Shown piece after piece: positions 1 through 5,825 of a DNA stretch of 14,030 nucleotides. The notes beneath the pieces are model-generated. The model had not been told where the DNA came from. It ran no database searches and worked only from the letters and a program-made list of their open reading frames with translations. The stretch is from JBLHHI01 sp047614125. Lineage in GTDB: Bacteria; Bacteroidota; Bacteroidia; NS11-12g; UBA9320. The first letter of the stretch is position 1. Every line of letters begins with the position of its first letter. Where the stretch lies: contig JBLHHI010000091.1 of assembly GCA_047614125.1 (NCBI GenBank), positions 1-14,030 on the forward strand, given 5' to 3'. A program made the translations under genes and the position numbers.

Positions 1-8
1 CCGTTCTT

Positions 9-26
9 GGTTTACCCCGGTAAACC
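9..26. repeat. Perfect palindrome with 8-base arms
   Basis: GGTTTACC at 9-16 and its exact reverse complement GGTAAACC at 19-26 are separated by CC. As RNA this would form a stem of about 7 base pairs with a four-base loop on either strand. There is no T-run after it on either strand, so it is not a classical intrinsic terminator. It could be a dimeric repressor site or a mRNA 3' hairpin for the minus-strand operon to its right. The window edge hides what lies beyond it. Confidence 0.6.
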
Positions 27-90
27 TACAAACATGACGCTTCGACTATACAATTTTATAAAAATCTGAACCTGCAAATATTAATCGAAC

Positions 91-165
91 TCAGGTTTGG
101 AATAAATGACCTAGAATGATGGTACTAACCGTAAATGCTCCGATGATGGTTGCTGCTGCTTTCAT
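91..165 (-). CDS. Possible 24-residue single-span membrane peptide
   Basis: An ATG-started frame of 24 codons runs on the minus strand and ends in TGA. The peptide begins MKAAATIIGAF and continues with mostly hydrophobic or small residues (TVSTIILG), enough for one membrane span, and ends HLFQT. It lies 76 bases downstream of the RfaE2-like gene on the same strand, so it could be co-transcribed. An inverted repeat (AACCTG at 69-74, CAGGTT at 92-97) overlaps its stop and is followed on the minus strand by a T-rich run. No promoter or ribosome site is clear. A 35-codon frame on the opposite strand (116-223) overlaps it, so chance is a real possibility. Confidence 0.22.
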   Translation of the reverse strand: MKAAATIIGAFTVSTIILGHLFQT

Positions 166-241
166 AGAATCTTTTTTAAAGAACGGACTTTATACTGCGT
201 TTCTTACAAGTGCAATTGAATAAAACATTGAATATGTCAAT

Positions 242-745
242 TTAACTATTGCCTCGAATCTTTTTTTCGATGTTGGAGGTCGAAAACCCATCCAGAAAGG
301 GCAAGAGTTGAACACTTCCACTGTAGCTTTTCACCAAATCGGCGCCAACAACCGTAGCTTCGGTATAATCTCCTCCTTTTACTAATACGTTGGGTTTCAG
401 TGTTGTAATGAGCTCAATTGGGGTGTCTTCGTCAAAGATTACCACGGCATCAATGCAATCTAACGCAGCCATTATATACGATCGACTTTCTTGGTTCTGA
501 AGCGGTCTGTGTGTTCCTTTAAGTCGCTGAACCGATGCATCCGAATTCAAACCCAGAATCAAAAAATCTCCTAAGTCGGCAGCACGATTTAAATAATCGA
601 TGTGACCTTTGTGAATTAAGTCGAAACACCCATTGGTAAACACCACCGTTTTTTTAGAGGCGTGTAAACGTTCAACCCTATCTTTCAACGTAGACAAATC
701 GTAAATCTTTGATTCCAATTTCGATATGTGGTTGGAGGACTTCAT
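242..745 (-). CDS. rfaE2: D-glycero-beta-D-manno-heptose 1-phosphate adenylyltransferase (RfaE2/HldE C-terminal type)
   Basis: A 167-residue cytoplasmic nucleotidyltransferase. In this family the enzyme transfers AMP from ATP to heptose 1-phosphate, giving ADP-heptose for the lipopolysaccharide core. The cytidylyltransferase signature NGCFDLIHKGH is at residues 38-48, followed by the dinucleotide-fold segment LILGLNSD (62-69), the LKPNVLVKGGDY motif (116-127) and the GFSTSNI nucleotide-binding motif (153-159). The protein contains only the transferase part; the ribokinase-like kinase half of E. coli HldE is absent, which is normal where RfaE1 and RfaE2 are separate. Its ATG overlaps the TGA of the upstream flippase-like gene in an ATGA overlap, so the two are very likely translationally coupled. 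Related CTP- or glycerol-3-phosphate-type transferases are the main alternative, but the motif set fits RfaE2 best. Confidence 0.88.
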   Translation of the reverse strand: MKSSNHISKLESKIYDLSTLKDRVERLHASKKTVVFTNGCFDLIHKGHIDYLNRAADLGDFLILGLNSDASVQRLKGTHRPLQNQESRSYIMAALDCIDAVVIFDEDTPIELITTLKPNVLVKGGDYTEATVVGADLVKSYSGSVQLLPFLDGFSTSNIEKKIRGNS

Positions 746-1788
746 AATTCCGCAGAGTTATTGGCCTCGGATTCGACATTTGCAGCCGCTTTGGCCTTTC
801 CTTTTTTCGAAATCATTCCCGCCAAAATCATTGAAACGCCGCCAACAATAATGATCATTACCAGTTGGGTGCCGTGCGATACCAAGGCATACGCTGTACC
901 AACTGATTCGTTAATGCCGTACAAGACCAATCCCTTTGGCACTAAATATTCGAAGGCACCGACTCCTCCAGGAACTGGGATAATCATGGCCAAGGTGCCC
1001 ATAATGAGTGTTGTAAGTGCTGCATCTATGCCCAAATGACTGGTTCCATCAATGGCGAAAAATATGGTGTACGTCATCAAGAAATACATCACCCAAATGA
1101 GTAAGCTGTACGCAATAAATAGCAGTGGATTTTTTAGTTTAAATATGCTTTTAACACCATCAATTCCGCCGTCAATAAAGTGCACCACCTTGCTGAGTTT
1201 TGGATGTGCCTTCATTCTAGGTTTTAGTTTTTGATAAAAAATATACGCTCCAATACCGAAGGCAAGCACCAACACCACCATTATGGTTTTAACGAGGTAT
1301 GAAGAAGAGTCTTGATCAGAACTTAGATTGGCTGTAATGAAGTCTCCAATTAAATCGAATTGTAAAAATATTACCGCTGCCGTAATTAGCAGCATTATAA
1401 TTAAGTCGAACAATCGCTCAATTACCACGGTACCTACCAGCTTTTCTACCGGTACACCGTCGGTTTTATACAACATGGCACATCTGCCTATTTCTCCCAT
1501 TCGAGGGGTGGCCATATTTATGAGATAACCCGTCATAACAGAGTAGAATGAGTTTTTGGTAGATACCTCATAGCCAAGGGGTTTGATCAACATTTTCCAG
1601 CGAATGGCGCGAATTAGATGGCTTAAAATTCCAACGATAAAAGCAATTCCTACCCAAAAATAATTCGCTTCTTCTAAGTTTGATACCAGGGTTGTAAGGT
1701 CGATTTTAACATATACATAGGCCAGCAGACCGAGTACGAAGAGAAAGATGATGCCATTTTTAAGATAGGTTTTTCCTTGCTGATTCAT
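742..1788 (-). CDS. Flippase-like integral membrane protein (lysylphosphatidylglycerol synthase TM region / UPF0104 family)
   Basis: A 348-residue polytopic inner-membrane protein with about eight hydrophobic spans, starting at residues 10-28. Conserved family landmarks are visible: the LIRAIRWKMLIKPLG segment (about 58-72), a GYLINMATPRMGEIGR segment (about 87-102) with the typical N-x-x-P-x-R-x-GE core, and the glycine/proline-rich IPVPGGVGAFE stretch (about 270-280). These match the membrane domain shared by MprF and the stand-alone UPF0104 proteins. Members have been linked to lipid or lipid-linked sugar translocation, but the substrate here is unknown. It starts 12 bases after panD and overlaps rfaE2 by four bases, so it belongs to one operon. 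The link with a heptose-activating enzyme hints at an envelope lipid role, which is only inference. No catalytic aminoacyl-transfer domain is attached. Confidence 0.8.
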   Translation of the reverse strand: MNQQGKTYLKNGIIFLFVLGLLAYVYVKIDLTTLVSNLEEANYFWVGIAFIVGILSHLIRAIRWKMLIKPLGYEVSTKNSFYSVMTGYLINMATPRMGEIGRCAMLYKTDGVPVEKLVGTVVIERLFDLIIMLLITAAVIFLQFDLIGDFITANLSSDQDSSSYLVKTIMVVLVLAFGIGAYIFYQKLKPRMKAHPKLSKVVHFIDGGIDGVKSIFKLKNPLLFIAYSLLIWVMYFLMTYTIFFAIDGTSHLGIDAALTTLIMGTLAMIIPVPGGVGAFEYLVPKGLVLYGINESVGTAYALVSHGTQLVMIIIVGGVSMILAGMISKKGKAKAAANVESEANNSAEL

Positions 1789-1800
1789 GGCGTTGTGATC

Positions 1801-2148
1801 TTATTTCAGTCGGTTATGCACGTCCGGGAAAACGATGTTTGGCACAAAGATCTTGGCCTCTTCAAAATCCATGTGAGCAAAAGAAATGATAATGAGTTGA
1901 TCGCCGTATTGCGCTTTACGGGCTGCCGCGCCGTTTAAACATACCATGCCACTTCCACGCTCACCTTTAATGGTATAGGTTTCAAGCCGTTCGCCGTTGT
2001 TATTGTTAACCACCAACACCTTTTCACCTTCAATCATGTTGGCTGCATCCAACAAGTCTTCATCCACGGTTATGCTACCAACATACCGAAGCTCGGTTTG
2101 AGTAACTTTAACATTGTGAATCTTCGACTTTAATACCTCGATTATCAT
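1801..2148 (-). CDS. panD: Aspartate 1-decarboxylase proenzyme, PanD
   Basis: A 115-residue cytoplasmic enzyme that converts L-aspartate to beta-alanine for pantothenate and CoA synthesis. It is made as a proenzyme that cleaves itself between Gly and Ser, leaving a pyruvoyl group. I chose the ATG at 2148 over an in-frame TTG at 2160. With this start the landmarks fall exactly on E. coli numbering: Lys9, His11, Tyr22, the Gly24-Ser25 cleavage site, Arg54, Thr57, Tyr58 and Asn72. The TTG also lies inside the predicted -7 promoter box. The protein is slightly shorter than the E. coli enzyme (126 residues) at the C-terminus. It is the first gene of a minus-strand operon. panC, a frequent neighbour, is not next to it, because the upstream gene is the divergent msrB. 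Confidence 0.95.
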   Translation of the reverse strand: MIIEVLKSKIHNVKVTQTELRYVGSITVDEDLLDAANMIEGEKVLVVNNNNGERLETYTIKGERGSGMVCLNGAAARKAQYGDQLIIISFAHMDFEEAKIFVPNIVFPDVHNRLK

Positions 2149-2157
2149 ATTCGGCTG

Positions 2158-2165
2158 CAAAAGTA
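2158..2165 (-). promoter_or_regulatory. Bacteroidota-type -7 promoter box for the panD operon
   Basis: Read on the minus strand this is TACTTTTG, an exact match to the TAnnTTTG -7 element used by the primary sigma factor of Bacteroidota, and it is followed by C as is common. It sits about ten bases before the panD ATG, so the leader would be very short. No convincing TTTG -33 element is seen at the usual distance upstream. Confidence 0.6.
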
Positions 2166-2305
2166 CGGGTATTTTTTTGCTTCGTGGCGATTGAAAATAT
2201 CCCAGATTTAGGTATTTAATCTTGCTAAATCAAACAAAACGAGGGCTTTGTCAGTTTTAACATCCAAGGCCTACCAGTTATCGTATAAGTTGAAAAGCAT
2301 CAAGA

Positions 2306-3325
2306 ATGAAAGCACATAAAAGCAACTACCTCTTTCTCTTAACTATCTTGGCGGTACTTACCTTTGGTTTATCACAATGTAAAGGACAAGATATGAAAGC
2401 AACGGAATTCAAGTACAAAAAAGGACATTCTCTAAACCAAGATTTGGCGAACACGTTTTCGGATTCGACCGAAGCTAAATCCAATCAAATTCCGCTTTCT
2501 GTGAATGATCTAAATTTAGCCCAAATAGCTGCACACGGTCTGTCCGATAAAGGCCTTAATGCGCTTATTTTCATAGGGTCTTTTGCCGATCCCGTCTATA
2601 TGCGAAGTCTAGACTATTACAACGCGCTAAGTGCTGATTTGAAAGACTTTGGAGTTAAAACTACAATGCTTTCAAACACACAGCCAACCGCAGAACATTC
2701 GGCATTATGGCCTAATTTGCATCTCGTTTACGATGTGGATCACAGCTTGGCAACCTCCTTGTTGGATGATGAAGTTTCCTTGTCGATTTCACCCGAGACG
2801 AAAGATGGCGATGCCATTCAGTCGGTGGCACTCCTTTTTGGGTCTGATGGCAAGTCTGTTAACAATTGGGCCTATACCACCAACACTCAAGTTGAACCAA
2901 AAGACATCAAAAATGCGGTTTTTGTGCATTTATTTGATTTGCGAAATGGAGTTAGTCTTCCGTATAATGAGTTAAATGAATTCCAAAACTTTGTAATTCA
3001 AAACAAGGGAACCGAACGCGCCTACAGCGGCAAGTATTACAACTTGAAAGCCGATGGCATTTATTTGTGCCGAAGATGCAATGCTCCATTGTACTGGAGC
3101 AACTCTAAGTTTGATTCGCATTGCGGATGGCCCAGTTTTGATGACGAAATTGAAGGCATGGTTGAACGAACAACCGATGCCGATGGTTCAAGAACCGAAA
3201 TAACGTGCACCAATTGCGACGGCCATTTGGGTCATGTATTTTTAGGCGAGGGTTTTACTGAGAAGAACACTCGACATTGCGTGAATTCTGCTTCTATAGT
3301 TTTGAAAAGTTTTAATAAGGGATAA
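2306..3325 (+). CDS. msrB: Lipoprotein peptide-methionine (R)-S-oxide reductase (MsrB) with a cysteine-free thioredoxin-like N-terminal domain
   Basis: A 339-residue protein. The C-terminal 105 residues (about 235-339) form a complete MsrB domain that reduces methionine-R-sulfoxide in proteins. Two zinc-binding CxxC pairs (Cys255/258 and Cys301/304), HCGWPSF with Cys273, and the catalytic Cys325 in RHCVNSASI are present. The N-terminus has a hydrophobic signal and a lipobox-like LSQC with Cys25, so an exported lipoprotein is likely, although Gln at -1 is unusual. Residues about 65-215 resemble a thioredoxin/peroxiredoxin fold (ALIFIGSF, then GVKTTMLS, then LVYDVDHSLA). The place where a peroxiredoxin would carry TPVC reads DPVY, with Tyr98, and there is no cysteine between Cys25 and Cys255. 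The domain therefore cannot act as a cysteine redox relay. The next gene is msrA, two bases downstream, so the two are co-transcribed. Confidence 0.9.
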   Translation: MKAHKSNYLFLLTILAVLTFGLSQCKGQDMKATEFKYKKGHSLNQDLANTFSDSTEAKSNQIPLSVNDLNLAQIAAHGLSDKGLNALIFIGSFADPVYMRSLDYYNALSADLKDFGVKTTMLSNTQPTAEHSALWPNLHLVYDVDHSLATSLLDDEVSLSISPETKDGDAIQSVALLFGSDGKSVNNWAYTTNTQVEPKDIKNAVFVHLFDLRNGVSLPYNELNEFQNFVIQNKGTERAYSGKYYNLKADGIYLCRRCNAPLYWSNSKFDSHCGWPSFDDEIEGMVERTTDADGSRTEITCTNCDGHLGHVFLGEGFTEKNTRHCVNSASIVLKSFNKG

Positions 3326-3327
3326 GT

Positions 3328-3996
3328 ATGAAAACGATAAATCTTCTTTCCACGTTCCTTTTTGTAAGCATATTTGTAAGTGCCTTGAGCAGCTGTGCTG
3401 AAAAGGTGCATAGTTCTGATAATGATAATATTACGATGCAAGATTCAAGTATAAACCTGGATAAATTAGATACCGCAACCTTTGGCGCCGGCTGCTTCTG
3501 GTGTGTAGAAGCCGTTTTCCAAGATATGAAAGGTGTGGTAAGTGTTCAATCTGGCTATGCCGGTGGAAGCACTAAAAATCCCAGTTACAAAGAAGTGTGT
3601 TCGGGTACAACGGGACATGCAGAGGTAGCTCGCATTGTATTCGATTCGTCGATTATTTCCTACGAAACCTTGCTTACAATACTGTGGCATGCGCACGACC
3701 CAACTACGGTAGACCGACAAGGAAATGATGTGGGTTCACAGTATCGATCTGTAGTTTACTATCACAGCGAAGACCAACGTTTAGCTGCCGAAAAAAGCAA
3801 AAAGGATACCGATGACAGCGGTTTATGGTCGAGTCCGATTGTAACCAAAATTGAGCCCATTCCAACCTATTATGCTGCTGAAGACTATCATCAGAATTAC
3901 TTTAAAAACAATCCCAATCAAGGGTATTGTTCTATGGTAGTGGGGCCAAAGGTTGCCAAGGTTCGAAAGGAGTTTAAGCATTTGTTGAAGGATTAG
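3328..3996 (+). CDS. msrA: Lipoprotein peptide-methionine (S)-S-oxide reductase, MsrA
   Basis: A 222-residue enzyme that reduces methionine-S-sulfoxide, the diastereomer not handled by MsrB. Residues 1-23 are a signal ending in the lipobox LSSC, with Cys23 as the predicted lipid anchor, so it probably works in the periplasm or on the outer membrane. The active-site motif GCFWC is at 55-59, with Cys56 the expected catalytic residue. It is followed by SGYAGG, the GHAEV segment and DVGSQYRS, all typical of the family. A C-terminal GYC (199-201) supplies a probable resolving cysteine. The start lies two bases after the msrB stop in a different frame, so these are separate but tightly coupled genes. 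The downstream neighbour is convergent. Confidence 0.95.
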   Translation: MKTINLLSTFLFVSIFVSALSSCAEKVHSSDNDNITMQDSSINLDKLDTATFGAGCFWCVEAVFQDMKGVVSVQSGYAGGSTKNPSYKEVCSGTTGHAEVARIVFDSSIISYETLLTILWHAHDPTTVDRQGNDVGSQYRSVVYYHSEDQRLAAEKSKKDTDDSGLWSSPIVTKIEPIPTYYAAEDYHQNYFKNNPNQGYCSMVVGPKVAKVRKEFKHLLKD

Positions 3997-4102
3997 CGTA
4001 TAGTTCTTTGGTTTCGGGTTAAGACATTGGTCTTGCGAATTACCAATTTAAGTAAGGGTAATGGATCTTGAGGTCAATTAATCCAACAATAAACCCGCAA
4101 CA

Positions 4103-4573
4103 CTAGATGGTAAAGTTTAACACGCCCAATTCGGCTGCGGTTTGTTTAAAAACATACCAATTATCTTGATCAATATTTTTAAACTCAAGCTTTTGAGAGA
4201 TGTCTTGATTTCTTAAATGAACAGATACGTCGCTACCATTGTAATTAATGCTTTGAACATCTTCGAACTTAATTTTAAAGTACATCTTGGCAAACCAAGT
4301 TTGAAAATAAATGATAACAGGGAGAAGAACAATTAAGGCCAGTCCTAATACCCACGTTATAAAAAAACCCATGTACAGCGAAAAGATGCCGTAACAAACT
4401 AGTAATATGATGGAATTGAGCGTCTTAGAAGATTTTTTATGGATTTTCATCCCATCCTCATACATCGGCAAATCACCAATGGACGACCAAACCCCTTCTG
4501 CGGTGTACGCCAAAAAAGCTGTGTCTAGATTCAGAAAGCCGCCATCGCAACGAATACAACTTCTGGCCTGCAT
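4103..4573 (-). CDS. Unrecognised membrane protein with N-terminal CxxC and two membrane spans
   Basis: A 156-residue protein I do not recognise. A CxxC pair (Cys6, Cys9) near the start is followed by a polar segment including YEDGMKIHKKSSK (38-50). Two closely spaced hydrophobic helices (about 53-70 and 72-91) form a hairpin. The last 60 residues are soluble, with a strand-strand-strand-helix look (FKIKFEDVQSIN, then SDVSVHLRNQ, then SQKLEFKN, ending in a helix with WYVFKQTAAEL). That pattern resembles the bacterial PH-like domains found beside membrane hairpins, but this is a shape argument only. The ATG is 12 bases after the stop of the fatty-acid desaturase on the same strand, so the two are probably co-transcribed. 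The single CxxC might bind a metal with a partner or in a dimer. Confidence 0.65.
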   Translation of the reverse strand: MQARSCIRCDGGFLNLDTAFLAYTAEGVWSSIGDLPMYEDGMKIHKKSSKTLNSIILLVCYGIFSLYMGFFITWVLGLALIVLLPVIIYFQTWFAKMYFKIKFEDVQSINYNGSDVSVHLRNQDISQKLEFKNIDQDNWYVFKQTAAELGVLNFTI

Positions 4574-4585
4574 TAAAGCGTTTAA

Positions 4586-5689
4586 TTAGGAAGCGTAACT
4601 CAAACCTTGACCGAGCGATTTTAAGAACTTGGTGTGCTGTTGAATTGCACTTAAAAAAGTAGGTTCGGAGTAATACGGAAGATTAAATTCTTCAGCAGTT
4701 TTCTTAATAATTTCCGAAATCTTTTTGTAATGAACGTGACAAACGTTTGGAAACAAGTGATGTTCTACTTGATAGTTCAAGCCACCAACGTACCAAGAAA
4801 ATATGCGACTGTTTGGTGCATAATTAACCGTGGTTAAAAGCTGATGAATTGCCCATTTGTTTTCCATATCACCTTGATCGCTTGGAAGCGGGAAGGCCGT
4901 ATTTGGCATTACGTGGGCTGGTTGAAAAATAGCCGCTAAAATTAATCCAGCTAAAAAATGCATTACGATAAAGCCAATAAGCACTTGCCACCAAACAAGG
5001 GGTAAGAAAATCATCGGCAACACCAAGAAAATGATATAGTAAATAATCTTTACGACAATTAACTCAGCTAATAAACCCTTAAAAGTTCTTTTCTGCGCCG
5101 CAATTAAATTATTTTTTTCGAATCGGATTAATTGTTTGAAATCTTTAGCCGTTGCCCACATAATGGTCATTAAACTATAGAAAAACCAAGCGTATATATG
5201 CTGGAATCTCTGAATCTTTTTATGCTCAGCATGCGGAGAAAAACGCAAGATGGATACCGTTTCAATGTCTTCATCCATTTCGTCGATGTTAGTAAAAGAG
5301 TGATGCAACACGTTGTGTTGAATCTGCCAGTTGATGTCGCTTCCACCTATAAACCATATAATGCGACCAATGAACTTATTCATTTTCCTATTTTTTGAAT
5401 AAGCGCCGTGATTGGCATCGTGCATTACAGAAAGGCCTAGTCCAGCCATTCCAAAACCCATCATTAACCAAAGTATTAAGGAAATCCAGAAATTGGTTAC
5501 TAAACCAGATAAAAGCAAACCGTAAGGAACCATGTAAATGGCTATCATGGCTATTGTTTTCAATACCATTTGAGCATTTGCATGTTTTGATTTCCCGGTT
5601 TCTTTAAAATAATTGTGTACCCGTTGCCGCGCGATGTTATAAAAATCGGCAGCTGTTGGTCTAGGGAAGGTAATTTTTTTCTTAGCCAT
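4586..5689 (-). CDS. Membrane fatty-acid desaturase (acyl-lipid/acyl-CoA, front-end-like histidine boxes)
   Basis: A 367-residue integral membrane di-iron desaturase. The three histidine boxes are HDANH (90-94), HNVLHH (125-130) and QVEHH (307-311). An additional QPAHV segment is at about 256-260. Long hydrophobic stretches (about 43-88, 209-256) place it in the inner membrane. The Gln in the third box is the form seen in front-end desaturases such as delta-5 and delta-6 enzymes, but no cytochrome b5 domain is fused, so electrons must come from a separate donor such as ferredoxin. I place the start at the ATG at 5689; an in-frame TTG 18 bases further upstream is less likely. The upstream gene is divergent, and the small membrane protein at 4103-4573 follows closely. 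Regiospecificity cannot be read from sequence. Confidence 0.9.
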   Translation of the reverse strand: MAKKKITFPRPTAADFYNIARQRVHNYFKETGKSKHANAQMVLKTIAMIAIYMVPYGLLLSGLVTNFWISLILWLMMGFGMAGLGLSVMHDANHGAYSKNRKMNKFIGRIIWFIGGSDINWQIQHNVLHHSFTNIDEMDEDIETVSILRFSPHAEHKKIQRFQHIYAWFFYSLMTIMWATAKDFKQLIRFEKNNLIAAQKRTFKGLLAELIVVKIIYYIIFLVLPMIFLPLVWWQVLIGFIVMHFLAGLILAAIFQPAHVMPNTAFPLPSDQGDMENKWAIHQLLTTVNYAPNSRIFSWYVGGLNYQVEHHLFPNVCHVHYKKISEIIKKTAEEFNLPYYSEPTFLSAIQQHTKFLKSLGQGLSYAS

Positions 5690-5743
5690 GTAATCTTTTT
5701 TAGTCAATCAAGCCGAAAATAAGGCCTGTACATCGAATGGGTG

Positions 5744-5751
5744 CAAAGGTA
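5744..5751 (-). promoter_or_regulatory. Bacteroidota-type -7 promoter box for the desaturase gene
   Basis: The minus-strand sequence TACCTTTG, followed by C, matches TAnnTTTG exactly. It lies 54 bases upstream of the chosen desaturase ATG, in the 136-base divergent spacer shared with the outer-membrane protein gene. No good -33 TTTG is visible at the expected distance. Confidence 0.55.
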
Positions 5752-5825
5752 GCTAAAAGTTGAGAGTTTTTTCTGTACCTATGTACTACTAAATAGATGA
5801 TAAATATCACGTCAATTATAGTGCC

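Noticed and set aside
728..1528. Several plus-strand frames of 60-103 codons opposite the flippase-like gene
   Set aside because: They are antisense to a well-supported family protein and show no recognisable domain or signal.
2149..2160. A longer PanD starting at the TTG at 2160
   Set aside because: The start codon is TTG, it lies inside a TAnnTTTG promoter box, and the shorter form aligns catalytic residues exactly with E. coli numbering.
3323..3330. An MsrB-MsrA fusion protein
   Set aside because: A TAA stop separates them, they are in different frames, and MsrA has its own lipoprotein signal.
4021..4034. A terminator hairpin (AAGAC/GTCTT) between the convergent msrA and the unknown membrane protein gene
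   Set aside because: The stem is only five base pairs, AT-rich, and has no T-run, so it is too weak to annotate.
5690..5707. A longer desaturase starting at a TTG at 5707
   Set aside because: An ATG lies 18 bases inside and there is no support for the extra six residues.
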